Assembly: GCF_023630705.1 (NCBI RefSeq)
Contig: NZ_JALQEM010000028.1
Span: 248,001 to 312,000, forward strand
Direction: 5' to 3'
Source of the DNA: Caballeronia sp. GAFFF1
GTDB taxonomy: Bacteria > Pseudomonadota > Gammaproteobacteria > Burkholderiales > Burkholderiaceae
Length of the DNA stretch: 64,000 nucleotides
The notes under the pieces were generated by a model, which saw only the letters and a list, made by a program, of their open reading frames with translations, made no database searches and was not told where the DNA came from. A program made the position numbers and the translations under genes. Shown here piece after piece: positions 14,562 to 23,353 of this stretch (its first letter is position 1; every line of letters begins with the position of its first letter).

Positions 14562-16358
14562 ATGATGCATAGAATGAGGCTCGTGGCTCTGCCGCTCACA
14601 GCCCTGATGTCGCTCGCAGTTCACGCGCAACAAGCGCCACGGCCCGCCGACGAAGCCGCCGCTGCGCGCGCCAACGCGATCCAGGATCAGCAAATCCAGC
14701 AGCAACGGGAGGCACAGCAACGCGAGTCGGTCGTCCAAGCGCCGACGGTGCGCTCAACCGTACCGGACGATCACGGCTTCCCGGTGCTGCCATCGGGGAC
14801 GCCCTGCTTTCGCATCGACACGTTCACGCTAGAGGTACCGGCAACGCTTCCCGATGCCGTGCGAAGCAAAGGTGAATCCTCCCTGCCGCTCGACCCATTT
14901 GCCTTCGCACGGGAATGGCTGGGCCACTACAAGGGGCAGTGCGTCGGCAAGGAAGGCGTGAACGTGCTGACCAAGGGTTTGCAACAGGCGATTCTCAGTC
15001 GCGGCTACATCACGACGCGCGTGCTGCTGCCTGAGCAGGACGTATCGAGCGGCGTGTTGAAGTTCGCGCTGGTGCCGGGTGTCATCCACGATGTGCGATT
15101 CGCTGAACCGTTGTCATGGGGCACATGGAAGACCGCATTCCCGACACACCCCGGCGACATCCTCGACCTGCGCGACCTCGAACAGGGCGTCGAGCAGATG
15201 AAGCGCGTGGCATCGCAAGACGTCGACATGAAGATCGAGCCGACCAACGTGCCGGGCGAAAGCGACGTCGTGCTTACGCTCAAGCGGGCGAAACCGTGGT
15301 CGCTCGTCGCATCGGTCGACAACTCGGGTAGCCGTGCAACCGGCAGGCTTCAAGGCGATCTAAGTCTCGGCATCGACAACCCGCTCGGACTGAACGATAT
15401 CTTCACGATCGGCGCAAATCAGGATCTTGAGTTTGGCGACAAGGGCCTCGGCTCACACGGTTTCAACGGCTCGTATTCCATCCCGTGGGGCTACTGGACC
15501 GCAACGCTCTTCGGTAACACGAACACGTACTATCAGCAGATCGCAGGCGTGAACCAGACCTTCGTGTCGAGCGGCAACGCGCAAAGTGCGGGATTCAAGC
15601 TGGCACGCGTGCTGCACCGCGGTCAGAACGATGTATTCGGCGGTTATGCGCAGTTGTCGAAGCGTTTCGGCGCAAGTTTCATCGACGACACCGAGATCGT
15701 GCTCCAGCACCGCAATAACACGTTCCTCGAAACGGGGCTGACCGATCGCCATTATGTCGGCGGGGCGCAGTTCGACGGCACGCTGGCATATCGGCAGGGC
15801 ATTAACGATTTCGGCGCAACAGGGGACCCCTCGCTGCCGCCCGACCCCAACATCGCACCGACGCCCGCGACGAAGCCTGCGGGTCCGACCTACCTGTTTC
15901 ACATGGCCGTGCTCGATGCGAACCTGTCGGTGCCGTTCGCGATCGCATCTCAACCGCTTCGATACGTGTCAACCTTCCACGGTCAATACACGAACGACAC
16001 GCTGTTCTATATCGACGATCTGACCATCGGCAGCCGATACACCGTGCGCGGCTTCGACGGCGAGCAGATGCTGGCCGGCGAGAAGGGTTTCTATTGGCGC
16101 AACGAACTGCAAGCGCCGGTTGGCAAGAGCGGCCAGACGGTGTATGCGGGCATCGACTACGGTCACGTCTTCGGACCGAACACGGCCTTTCTCGCAGGGA
16201 CGCAACTCGTCGGCGCGGTGATCGGCATTCGCGGTGGCGTGCCGTCAAAGTACGCCGGCTTCAGCTACGACCTATTCGCCGGCACGCCGCTCTACAAACC
16301 GGCTACATTGGATACGTCACGCGTGACCGTCGGTTTCCAGATGACTGCGCAGTTCTGA
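14562..16358 (+). CDS. TpsB outer-membrane transporter (ShlB/FhaC/CdiB family)
   Basis: A 598-residue two-partner-secretion transporter of the Omp85 superfamily that exports a TpsA exoprotein across the outer membrane. A signal peptide (LVALPLTALMSLAVHA) precedes a glutamine-rich plug-helix linker (about 35-60). Two POTRA domains follow, with TPCFRIDTFTLE opening the first and RGYITTRVLLPEQDVSSGVLK in it. The 16-strand barrel carries the diagnostic loop-6 motif TVRGFDGEQML and ends in VTVGFQMTAQF with a terminal aromatic residue. It is full length and undamaged although its partner is destroyed. Placement after the exoprotein and immunity genes matches the Burkholderia bcpAIOB order. ATGs at 14562, 14565 and 14574 are alternatives. 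Confidence 0.9.
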   Translation: MMHRMRLVALPLTALMSLAVHAQQAPRPADEAAAARANAIQDQQIQQQREAQQRESVVQAPTVRSTVPDDHGFPVLPSGTPCFRIDTFTLEVPATLPDAVRSKGESSLPLDPFAFAREWLGHYKGQCVGKEGVNVLTKGLQQAILSRGYITTRVLLPEQDVSSGVLKFALVPGVIHDVRFAEPLSWGTWKTAFPTHPGDILDLRDLEQGVEQMKRVASQDVDMKIEPTNVPGESDVVLTLKRAKPWSLVASVDNSGSRATGRLQGDLSLGIDNPLGLNDIFTIGANQDLEFGDKGLGSHGFNGSYSIPWGYWTATLFGNTNTYYQQIAGVNQTFVSSGNAQSAGFKLARVLHRGQNDVFGGYAQLSKRFGASFIDDTEIVLQHRNNTFLETGLTDRHYVGGAQFDGTLAYRQGINDFGATGDPSLPPDPNIAPTPATKPAGPTYLFHMAVLDANLSVPFAIASQPLRYVSTFHGQYTNDTLFYIDDLTIGSRYTVRGFDGEQMLAGEKGFYWRNELQAPVGKSGQTVYAGIDYGHVFGPNTAFLAGTQLVGAVIGIRGGVPSKYAGFSYDLFAGTPLYKPATLDTSRVTVGFQMTAQF

Positions 16359-16680
16359 TATCCGGCGATTACATGCTCAAGGCGCTGAACCTCGATCCGT
16401 AGAACATCGAGAAGCCTCTGGGCGATGGCCTCTACGAAGAGCGACTCGTGCGCAACCAGATCACGCAACTGACCGAGTTGCGTATATCTGCGAGGCTATA
16501 CGAACAACGAGGACGAATATCGCGCGTTGATGAACGACGGCGTGAACTTCGCGCACGAATTCAATCTCGTGCCCGACATGGCGCTGACGGCCGGGCGAAT
16601 GAATTCGCTCACGAGCGACATCGTTTGGCGGGTGAATCAGACGGTGACTCTCTTCGACGCTTACGCAATCCCTAAGCGCT
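16358..16680 (+). pseudogene. Exoprotein (FHA/CdiA) fragment downstream of TpsB
   Basis: Reading from 16358 gives ISGDYMLKALNLDP, an in-frame TAG at 16400-16402, then NIEKPLGDGLYEERLVRNQI. After a frameshift near 16495 the next frame reads YTNNEDEYRALMNDGVNFAH, then LVPDMALTAGRMNSLTSDIV. These blocks correspond to the conserved stretch after the haemagglutinin repeats of FHA/CdiA proteins (GDGFYEQxLVRxQ and MAxLTSDIVW). The piece belongs inside a TpsA protein and is out of place after TpsB, which implies rearrangement. Confidence 0.75.
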
Positions 16681-17019
16681 GCATGGCGCCGGTGGCACGG
16701 CATGGCGCGACGTTGATATCGGGCGCGTTCACCGGACTGCTGAACCGCTATCGCTTACGGTCCGCGAACGGGCACGAGTGGCAAGCGCAAGGCCGCAAGA
16801 TCAGCGAGGGAAGCAGAGCGAACAGAGAACCGCACCCGCGCAAGCTCTTTGCGGCTACCCGGGGCGCTTGATACGATTCACGAGACGTGTTTTCAAGCTG
16901 GGCTTTGTATGAGGAATGCGGATAGGGGCGAGACGCCCCCCTCTGACTGAGGCCGGCTTCGGTGCATATTCAGTCATCTCTTCAAAACGGCGAACCAAAT
17001 AAACACCTCTTGAGCGCAA
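16681..17019. other. Remnant region up to the Sfp-type transferase gene
   Basis: The frame of the exoprotein fragment stays open to 16871, but its sequence (HGATLISGAFTGLLNRYRLR and onward) no longer resembles the exoprotein, so another junction probably lies near 16660. The rest is the upstream region of the transferase gene. No promoter or terminator stands out. Confidence 0.4.
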
Positions 17020-17700
17020 ATGACAGCGCCGTTCACACCCTTGACGACCGAAGCGCCCGCCGACGTCCGCGTGTGGCTCGTCGACATCGCCCTCAGCGCG
17101 CTGTTGCCGAAGGCAGGCGAGGGCATCTTGCCCGCCGACGAGCTCCAACGCGCGGGCCGCTTCATGCGACATGAAGATGCCGCCCGCTTTGCCACGATGC
17201 GCGCCGCGCTGCGCCGCCTGCTCGCCGCGCAACTCGGTGCGTCGCCCGCGAGTCTCCCGCTTGTTTCTGACTCAAACGGCCGCCCCACGCTCGCCATGCC
17301 CGACGCGCCCGATTTCAACGTCGCGCATTCGGGCGCGCATGGATTGATCGCAATGTCGTTCGAGCGGCGCGTGGGCGTCGACATCGAAGAGGCGCGGCAT
17401 TCCTTCGACTGGCGGGAACTGCAATCGACCGTTCTGCATGCTGCGGACCAGCGTGTCATCGACGCGCTGCCGCAAGCCGGTCAGCCCGACGCATTTCTCG
17501 CATGCTGGACCGCAAAAGAGGCAGTGCTGAAGGCGCATGGCGTGGGCATCGGCAGCCAGGCGCTGGCGATGCACGGCTTTTCGGTCTTGCCGCGCGATGG
17601 CGCGCGCTATTCGCTGTCCGATCAAGCAGGCGCGTATCGCGCAGTGTCGCTCGCCGCGCCTCGCGGCTATGCGGCCGCGCTCGCGTGGTCGGCCGAGTGA
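17020..17700 (+). CDS. 4'-phosphopantetheinyl transferase (Sfp type)
   Basis: A 226-residue transferase that moves the phosphopantetheine arm of coenzyme A onto a serine of carrier proteins in fatty acid, polyketide or non-ribosomal peptide synthesis. The three Sfp motifs are present: DFNVAHSGAHGLIAMSF (motif 1), RRVGVDIEEARHSFDW with the magnesium-binding D and E (motif 2), and CWTAKEAVLKAHGVGIG (motif 3, WxxKEA). Two tandem subdomains and the length fit the Sfp group rather than the short AcpS group. No synthase gene is adjacent, so it probably serves carrier proteins elsewhere. It starts MTAPFTPLTTEAP at 17020. Confidence 0.92.
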   Translation: MTAPFTPLTTEAPADVRVWLVDIALSALLPKAGEGILPADELQRAGRFMRHEDAARFATMRAALRRLLAAQLGASPASLPLVSDSNGRPTLAMPDAPDFNVAHSGAHGLIAMSFERRVGVDIEEARHSFDWRELQSTVLHAADQRVIDALPQAGQPDAFLACWTAKEAVLKAHGVGIGSQALAMHGFSVLPRDGARYSLSDQAGAYRAVSLAAPRGYAAALAWSAE

Positions 17701-17703
17701 ACG

Positions 17704-18210
17704 TCAGACCGTTTGATTCCGCATCAGATCGCGATGCGTGAGATACAGACGCAAATCGAACTCGATCTGATGGTAGCCCGGCTGCATGAGCTCACAGAGG
17801 CGATAGAACGCCTTGTTGTGGTCGCTCTCCTTGAGATGCGCGAGTTCGTGCACGACGATCATCCGCAGGAATTCGGGCGCCGTGTCCCTGAACAACGACG
17901 CGATGCGGATTTCCTTCTTCGCCTTGAGCTTGCCGCCTTGCACGCGAGAGATGGCGGTATGCAGGCCCAGCGCGTGCCGTAACACATCGAGCTTGCTGTC
18001 ATAACAGACCTTGTCGATGGCCGGCGCCACACGCAGAAATTCGTTCTTCAGATCGGCGCAGTACTGATACAGCGCGCGGTCCGACTGGATGGCATGCTTC
18101 GAAGGATAACGTGCGTCGAGATACGGCCCGAGCTGCTGCTGGGCAATGAGTCGGCGCACCTTCTCCTGAAGCGTGCTCGGGTAGGCGCTCAGGTATTTCA
18201 GGTGTTGCAT
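17704..18210 (-). CDS. YgjP-like metallopeptidase domain protein
   Basis: A 168-residue zincin-fold protein starting MQHLKYLSAYPSTLQEKVRR. The metal site is FLRMIVVHELAHLKESDHNKAFY: HELAH with a third histidine after KESD, the arrangement of the YgjP/WLM (DUF45) metallopeptidase family. The flanking blocks KAKKEIRIASLF and LCELMQPGYHQIEFDLRLYL are characteristic. Activity on proteins is predicted but rarely shown; it is probably cytoplasmic. It converges on the transferase gene, with stops 3 bases apart. Confidence 0.85.
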   Translation of the reverse strand: MQHLKYLSAYPSTLQEKVRRLIAQQQLGPYLDARYPSKHAIQSDRALYQYCADLKNEFLRVAPAIDKVCYDSKLDVLRHALGLHTAISRVQGGKLKAKKEIRIASLFRDTAPEFLRMIVVHELAHLKESDHNKAFYRLCELMQPGYHQIEFDLRLYLTHRDLMRNQTV

Positions 18211-18439
18211 GACGGCTGACGAGAAAGAGGGCCTTGGCGGATTACGTCGACGCGCGCGGCTAGTCGCGCAACGGTGCCATCAATCATTTTAGTCATAGAC
18301 GCGCGAGCTCGCCGCCGCCGCGCGCGAATGGTGCCCCAGCGCACGCAATTGCGTAAGTTTGTGTATCGCGTCGCACACTGAAGCATGCGCCGTGCGAATA
18401 TGCGCGCTTTCTTAAGCAAGCGGTTCAAGGCAGGTTCAC

Positions 18440-18946
18440 ATGGCATCGAGCAAGGCCCATCATGCGACGGGATGGGCGGCGGGAATCATCGCGGCGGCGC
18501 TGGTCACGAAGGCGGCAGGCGTCGACTATCTGTCCTGTACGCTGGCCGTGTTGGGCGGCGTGATCGGGGCGACCGCGCCAGACTGGCTCGAAGTGGCGTG
18601 GTGGACCCGCAAGCGCAAGCTGTGGATCACGCATCGCACGCTCACGCATTGGGGCGTGGGCTGGGCCGCGCTTCTGGCGTTGTCATGGCATCTGCTCGGG
18701 AAACACCCCGCCGTGCCGTTCGCATTCGGCTTCGCGTGCGGCGGCATCATGCATTTGCTCGCGGACTGGCCGAACCCTTTGGGCGTCCCCTGGATCGGTG
18801 GACGCCATTCGTTGAGATTGTGGACGAGCGGGCATTGCGACCTGCTCGTCGTCGGCGCTGCGTGGATTGCGGCACTTTATGTCGCCGACGGTGTCTGGTT
18901 TCATCATGCGTATGGCCGCATGCTGCTCAACGTATTGCGCGTCTGA
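18440..18946 (+). CDS. YdjM-like membrane-bound metal-dependent hydrolase
   Basis: A 168-residue inner-membrane protein of the YdjM (DUF457) family, predicted as a metal-dependent hydrolase. It starts MASSKAHHATGWAAGIIAAA with the family's N-terminal histidine motif. The conserved WITHRTLTHWGVG follows, and the C-terminal part has GGIMHLLADWPNPLGVPW with further metal-binding H and D. About four hydrophobic helices are visible. The true substrate is unknown; E. coli YdjM is LexA-regulated, but I see no LexA box here. An AGGCAGG stretch precedes the start. Confidence 0.85.
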   Translation: MASSKAHHATGWAAGIIAAALVTKAAGVDYLSCTLAVLGGVIGATAPDWLEVAWWTRKRKLWITHRTLTHWGVGWAALLALSWHLLGKHPAVPFAFGFACGGIMHLLADWPNPLGVPWIGGRHSLRLWTSGHCDLLVVGAAWIAALYVADGVWFHHAYGRMLLNVLRV

Positions 18947-18994
18947 TCGCAATAGAATCCTGCCAGTTCTCACTACGCTACCGGACCTCGACCC

Positions 18995-19489
18995 ATGCAT
19001 ATGAATCAAGCGCGAAACCGCATTTTCCTCGTCCTCTTGGTGTTGACCACGCTCATTCTCGGCGGATGCGCGGGCTTCATGAACCGCGATGCGTTGCGCG
19101 TCAGCGTGGCGGGCATCGAGCCGCTCGAAGGGCAGGGGCTGGAAATGCGCTTCGCCGTCAAGCTGCGCGTGCAGAATCCAAACGATACGCCGATCGACTT
19201 CGACGGCGTCGCGCTCGATCTCGACATGAACGGCCGCGCTTTCGCGAGCGGCGTGAGTCCGCAGCGCGGATCCGTGCCGCGTTTCGGCGAACTGGTGGTG
19301 TCGGTGCCGGTGACGGTGTCGGCGTGGTCGGTCGCGCGGCAGGCGTTGGGCTTTGCGAGCGGCAACGAGGTGACCAAGGTGTCGTACGTGGCGCGCGGCC
19401 GTCTCGCAGGCGGGCCGTTCGGCGGCGCGCGCTTCTCCGATCAGGGCACGATCGACTTCCCGACCGGAAGCGGCGCGTTCGGCTATTGA
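18995..19489 (+). CDS. LEA type 2 (LEA14-like) lipoprotein
   Basis: A 164-residue predicted lipoprotein. The signal sequence ends in the lipobox LILGGC (Cys near residue 25), so the mature protein is lipid-anchored and probably faces the periplasm. The rest is one water-stress/hypersensitive-response (LEA14) domain: VSVAGIEPLEGQGLEMRFAV, the signature LRVQNPNDTPIDFDGVALDL, and GELVVSVPVTVSA. Bacterial members are linked to desiccation or envelope stress without a known reaction. ATGs at 18995 and 19001 are both possible starts. It follows the YdjM-like gene by 48 bases. Confidence 0.85.
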   Translation: MHMNQARNRIFLVLLVLTTLILGGCAGFMNRDALRVSVAGIEPLEGQGLEMRFAVKLRVQNPNDTPIDFDGVALDLDMNGRAFASGVSPQRGSVPRFGELVVSVPVTVSAWSVARQALGFASGNEVTKVSYVARGRLAGGPFGGARFSDQGTIDFPTGSGAFGY

Positions 19490-19558
19490 TTCGTCGCTAC
19501 GCATGAACGAGCGCTCGCAGGCGCTCGTTCGAATCAACAGAGCGTCGATCTACGCGCC

Positions 19559-19837
19559 TTAGTGCGTGACGTGCAGGCCGTTTGCCCCGTCGTGGCGGAA
19601 TTCGACGTGCGCGTTGCCCGGCGCAGCGTCGTGACGGGCGATCTCTTCCTGGCGCTTGTGTTCTTCACGCGCCGCGCGCGCTTCGCGTTCGTTGCGGGCA
19701 TCGCGCTCGCGTGCTTCATCGACGCGCTCGCGATGCTCCTTGCGCTCGAGTTGCAGATGGCGCTCGGCTTCGTGCGACTTGGCGAATGCACCCGCCGACA
19801 GGCAGGCGATGAGAGCAGCAGCAAACAGCTTTTTCAT
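19559..19837 (-). CDS. Small secreted, highly charged coiled-coil protein
   Basis: A 92-residue protein with a signal peptide (MKKLFAAALIACLSAGAFA, cleaved before KSHEA). The mature part is almost entirely glutamate, arginine, alanine and histidine, with ERHLQLERKEHRERVDEARE and further heptad-like blocks suggesting one long helix or coiled coil. I do not recognise a named family. Histidine and acidic richness could mean metal binding, but nothing shows it. It is transcribed leftward and ends 66 bases after the convergent LEA gene. Confidence 0.65.
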   Translation of the reverse strand: MKKLFAAALIACLSAGAFAKSHEAERHLQLERKEHRERVDEARERDARNEREARAAREEHKRQEEIARHDAAPGNAHVEFRHDGANGLHVTH

Positions 19838-20301
19838 GTCGAACTTCCTTACTGTGAACATGCAGACCGGATGATCTGCCATGCCCAACCAACGTTCCCG
19901 TTCGTCACGCGTTGACGCCTGTTGCTTTGGTGTAAGGACATTCAACAATGTTTCGCAGATCGGCGCTAAGTCGAAGCGGCCTATGTAAGCAATGCATCCT
20001 TAACGGCGCATGAAGTAAGGGATGCGAAGCAATGAAAGGAGCACTGCATATCACACCGCGCGTATTCGGAAACTTTGGCCGATGCATGCTAGATATCGTG
20101 CGCGAAATTGCGGGTCCTCGTCTTTACATTTCGTAATCGCAAGCCTTTAATCAACGAGCGGACGAACCCGTCCGTCATCGCAATCCGCTTGCTCTCCGAT
20201 GTGTCGCGTCGGTCGCGCGCGAAGCGGAATTCTTGCGCTTTCACGTTCCAGATGGCAGGTCGGGCACGTCGCGGCGCGCTTCTCATGCAGCGAGGTCATC
20301 C
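19838..20301. other. Intergenic region between divergent genes
   Basis: A 464-base gap between the divergent charged-protein gene and the FAD oxidase gene. It must hold both promoters. I see no conserved frame, RNA or clear operator; short in-frame extensions upstream of 20302 lack conservation. Confidence 0.45.
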
Positions 20302-21687
20302 ATGATCAACTTCCCGGTCGACGCAATCGACACGCTCAAATCCGCCGTGCGCGGCAAAGTCATTTCGCCCACCGACTCCGACTACGACGAAGCACGCAAG
20401 GTGTGGAACGCAACGATCGACAGGCGCCCGGCGCTCATCGTGCGTTGCGCTGGAACGGCCGACGTGATCGCGGCGCTCGGCTTCGCGCGCGAACACGGCG
20501 TGCTGCTCTCGATACGCGGCGGCGCCCACAATATCGCGGGTAGTGCGGTGAGCGACGATGCACTCATGATCGACCTGTCTGCCATGAAGTCGGTACGTAT
20601 CGATCCGCAAGCGAAACGCGCCTATGTCGAACCGGGCGCGCTGCTTTCCGACTTCGATCACGAAGCACAGGCCTTCGGTCTGGCGACGCCGCTCGGCATC
20701 AACTCGACGACGGGTGTGGCGGGCCTCACGTTAGGCGGCGGCTTCGGATGGATCAGCCGCAAATATGGCGTGACGGTGGATAACCTCGTCGCCGCGGACA
20801 TCGTGACGGCAGACGGCAAGTGGCGCCGCGTCAGCGCGGAATCCGAGCCGGAGCTTTTCTGGGCGCTGCGCGGCGGCGGAGGCAACTTTGGCATCGTGAC
20901 GATGTTCGAATTCCGACTGCACGAAGTCGGGCCGCAGATCTATGGCGGGCTCGTCGTGTATCCGCTCGAACAGGCGGATCAGGTCTTGCCGATGTATCGC
21001 GCGTTCATTGCCGACGCGCCCGACGACCTGACGGTATGGGCGGTCCTGCGCCTTGCGCCGCCGCTACCGTTTCTGCCGGCCCACGTGCATGGCAAGCCGG
21101 TCATTGCGTTGGCGTGCTGCTATATCGGTGATACCGGGCGCGGTCCCGAGGCGTTGCAGGCCGTGCGTGAATTCGGCACGCCGTACGGCGAGCACCTCGG
21201 CCCGATGCCTTTTACCGCATGGCAGAAGGCGTTCGATCCGTTGCTGACACCCGGCGCGCGCAATTACTGGAAGTCTCACAACTTTGCCGCGCTCAACGAC
21301 GAGACGTTGCGCATTCTCACGGACGCAGTGAGGGCGTTGCCGTCGCCGCATTGCGAGATCTTCATCGGCGCGATGGCCGGCCAGACGAACCGCGTTCCCT
21401 CGAATGCGACCGCGTACGCGAATCGCGATTCCGTTTTCACCATCAACATACATGGTCGCTGGACAGAAGCGGCGGACGACGGCACCTGCACGCAATGGGC
21501 GCGCGACATGTTCGCCGCGCTGACGCCTCATGCGCTGGGCAGCGTCTACGTGAACTTCCTGACGGGCGACGAGGGTGATCGCGTGAAAGCGGCCTATGGA
21601 CCGAACTACGAGCGGCTCGCAGAAGTGAAGCGCCGTTACGACCCGGAGAACGTGTTCCGCAGTAATCAGAACATCCAGCCTGCTTAA
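20302..21687 (+). CDS. FAD-linked oxidase, berberine-bridge-enzyme-like
   Basis: A 461-residue PCMH-type FAD oxidoreductase. The FAD domain includes LLSIRGGAHNIAGSAVSDDA, where the histidine in RGGAHN is the usual covalent flavin attachment, then GALLSDFDHEAQAFGLATPL and TGVAGLTLGGGFGWISRKYG. The substrate domain follows, and the BBE C-terminal tail ends in YDPENVFRSNQNI. The second cysteinyl flavin link of true berberine-bridge enzymes is not obvious, so attachment may be single. Such enzymes oxidise sugars, alcohols or secondary metabolites; the substrate is unknown. The start MINFPVDAIDTLK at 20302 opens the domain; a longer frame from 20233 looks non-native. Confidence 0.87.
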   Translation: MINFPVDAIDTLKSAVRGKVISPTDSDYDEARKVWNATIDRRPALIVRCAGTADVIAALGFAREHGVLLSIRGGAHNIAGSAVSDDALMIDLSAMKSVRIDPQAKRAYVEPGALLSDFDHEAQAFGLATPLGINSTTGVAGLTLGGGFGWISRKYGVTVDNLVAADIVTADGKWRRVSAESEPELFWALRGGGGNFGIVTMFEFRLHEVGPQIYGGLVVYPLEQADQVLPMYRAFIADAPDDLTVWAVLRLAPPLPFLPAHVHGKPVIALACCYIGDTGRGPEALQAVREFGTPYGEHLGPMPFTAWQKAFDPLLTPGARNYWKSHNFAALNDETLRILTDAVRALPSPHCEIFIGAMAGQTNRVPSNATAYANRDSVFTINIHGRWTEAADDGTCTQWARDMFAALTPHALGSVYVNFLTGDEGDRVKAAYGPNYERLAEVKRRYDPENVFRSNQNIQPA

Positions 21688-21744
21688 AGGTTGCGCGGTC
21701 GACGCGCGCCGCGCGGGCAAGTGGCGCGCGTCGCTCAACCACGT

Positions 21745-22086
21745 TCATCGACGTTCTAGGTAGCGCTGCCCGCTCAGGGCGCCGTTGCCGCTGTCGTCAT
21801 AAATCAGCAGGCGTGTTTCGCTGCTCAAGCAGGCTTGCAACACGGCGAGAAATCTTGCGTCCACGGCAAGACGCAATCGATTGAAGCGATGCTGTAGCCT
21901 GGCCTGTTCGAGATACGCGGCAATGGCTTGGGCGAACGTCTCGCGGTCTTTATCGCTCGCGGTGCTTCGCGTCGGAGCGGTATTCCTGATGTCCTTCACT
22001 TGCTGAAGATCGACCTTGAGTCCGCGCGTTTCGAAGATGCGGGCGCGATGCTCGTCGGCGGCAAGAACCCACGTGATGGCGGTCAT
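21745..22086 (-). CDS. Host attachment protein family (baeRF-like)
   Basis: A 113-residue protein starting MTAITWVLAADEHRARIFET. The opening strand and RARIFETRG turn match the 'host attachment protein' family, small release-factor-1-like domains named after an Agrobacterium factor. The C-terminal half has a FLAVLQACLSSETRLLIYDD strand typical of the fold. It is at the short end for the family. A GGAGGAAGC site precedes the start. The name reflects history rather than a proven role; in Burkholderia these cytoplasmic proteins are often near stress genes. Confidence 0.7.
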   Translation of the reverse strand: MTAITWVLAADEHRARIFETRGLKVDLQQVKDIRNTAPTRSTASDKDRETFAQAIAAYLEQARLQHRFNRLRLAVDARFLAVLQACLSSETRLLIYDDSGNGALSGQRYLERR

Positions 22087-22193
22087 GATGCTTCCTCCTG
22101 TTCGCCCGGCTTCGAGCGACGCTCGCGCCATTGTGCGCCGATTCGCGACGCTCAACAGCCCGGCGTGCTGCGGCGTTGCAGCATGGAACCGGT

Positions 22194-22502
22194 CTACGCG
22201 AAGCGTTCATGCAGTGCGAAAGCGTTCTCCAGACCATGCGGCGTGTGGCCGCCGCGTGCTTGTGCGTCGCGGTAATAGTCGCGCAAGAAATCGCGATACA
22301 GCGGGTGCGCGCACTTCTCGATCACCGTCAGCGCACGTTCACGAGGCGCAAGGCCGGTCAGGTTCGCCAGTCCGCGCTCGGTCACGATGACGTTCACATC
22401 GTGCTCGTTGTGATCGCAATGCGGCACCATCGGAACGATGCTCGAAATGCAGCCGTCCTTCGCAATCGATTTCGTCGCGAAGGTATTCACTGGCGTTTTC
22501 AT
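22194..22502 (-). pseudogene. C-terminal remnant of an acetyl-CoA hydrolase/transferase
   Basis: The open frame encodes only 102 residues matching the last fifth of the acetyl-CoA hydrolase/succinate CoA-transferase family: KDGCISSIVPMVPHCDHNEH, then VIVTERGLANLTGLAPRERA and CAHPLYRDFLRDYYRDAQAR, ending GGHTPHGLENAFALHERF. Full-length enzymes have about 500 residues and the catalytic glutamate lies in the missing part. No upstream homologous frame is seen, because the oxygenase gene begins 97 bases away. It is therefore a deletion remnant unlikely to be functional. Confidence 0.8.
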
Positions 22503-22599
22503 AGTCGCGTGTCATTGCGCGATTACTCAGGATGTGGTTCTTTGTGCTTTGTCTAATTGCCTGCCGGTGCAATTGCCGGCAATGACTCCGCTCACGTTC

Positions 22600-23286
22600 T
22601 CACGTTTCGCTCCACATGCGCAGCAGGTTGTGATAGCAGCCGACGAGGGAGCGCTTCGCCGCTTCGTCGCCATTCGTCGCATTGAGACGCTGTATCGAGT
22701 TGTCGAGATCGAAAAGCAGCGCGCGTTGCGCGTCGTCGCGTACGAGGCTCTGCGCCCAAAAGAAGCTGGACACGCGCGCGCCGCGCGTGACGGGACGCAC
22801 CTGATGCAGGCTCGTTGCCGGATACACGATGGCGTGCCCCGCGGGGAGCTTCACTTCCTGCACGCCGTACGTGTCTTCGATGACGAGTTCGCCACCGTCG
22901 TAATCCTCGGGGCGCGAAAGAAAGAGGGTGATCGATACATCCGTACGGACACGAGCCCCATGGCCCGGCACGATGCGAATGGCGCCGTCGACGTGACTGC
23001 CGAAATGCATGCCGCCTTCATAGCGATTGAAAAGCGGCGGATACACGCGGTTGGGCAGCACCGCGCTGATGAAAAGCGGATGACGTTCGAGCGCCCCGAC
23101 GATCACATCGCCCATTTCGCGGGCAATGGCGGAGCCTTCGGCGATCTGCTGATTGCGTTTGACGGGCGCGCCTTGATAACCCGCCGTGGCGCGGCCGTCG
23201 ACCCACGAGTCGGTGTCGGCTTCGAGGCGCGAGCGCATGACGGCGGCGTCTTCGGCGCTCAGGACGCCCGGTATCGAGAGAATCAT
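22600..23286 (-). CDS. PKHD-type Fe(II)/2-oxoglutarate hydroxylase (PiuC/YbiX-like)
   Basis: A 228-residue Fe(II)- and 2-oxoglutarate-dependent dioxygenase. The iron ligands are in [12 protein letters not shown] (HxD) and in [20 protein letters not shown] (distal H), where the arginine binds 2-oxoglutarate. It starts [20 protein letters not shown], the family N terminus, at 23286; an upstream ATG adds 11 residues. PiuC/YbiX genes typically follow a catecholate siderophore receptor gene, as here, 67 bases downstream on the same strand. This suggests iron-responsive co-expression and a role in siderophore use, though the reaction is unproven. Confidence 0.9.
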   Translation of the reverse strand: MILSIPGVLSAEDAAVMRSRLEADTDSWVDGRATAGYQGAPVKRNQQIAEGSAIAREMGDVIVGALERHPLFISAVLPNRVYPPLFNRYEGGMHFGSHVDGAIRIVPGHGARVRTDVSITLFLSRPEDYDGGELVIEDTYGVQEVKLPAGHAIVYPATSLHQVRPVTRGARVSSFFWAQSLVRDDAQRALLFDLDNSIQRLNATNGDEAAKRSLVGCYHNLLRMWSET

Positions 23287-23353
23287 GGCAAGGCTCGGTG
23301 AGGTCGCTGCGCGCGCCAACGTGAGGTGACGCGCGCTTCAGGTCAAAGGTGCA

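Noticed and set aside
18385..19506. Plus-strand frame overlapping the YdjM-like and LEA genes
   Set aside because: Arginine-rich translation with no motif, while the two overlapped genes in another frame have signal and family signatures.
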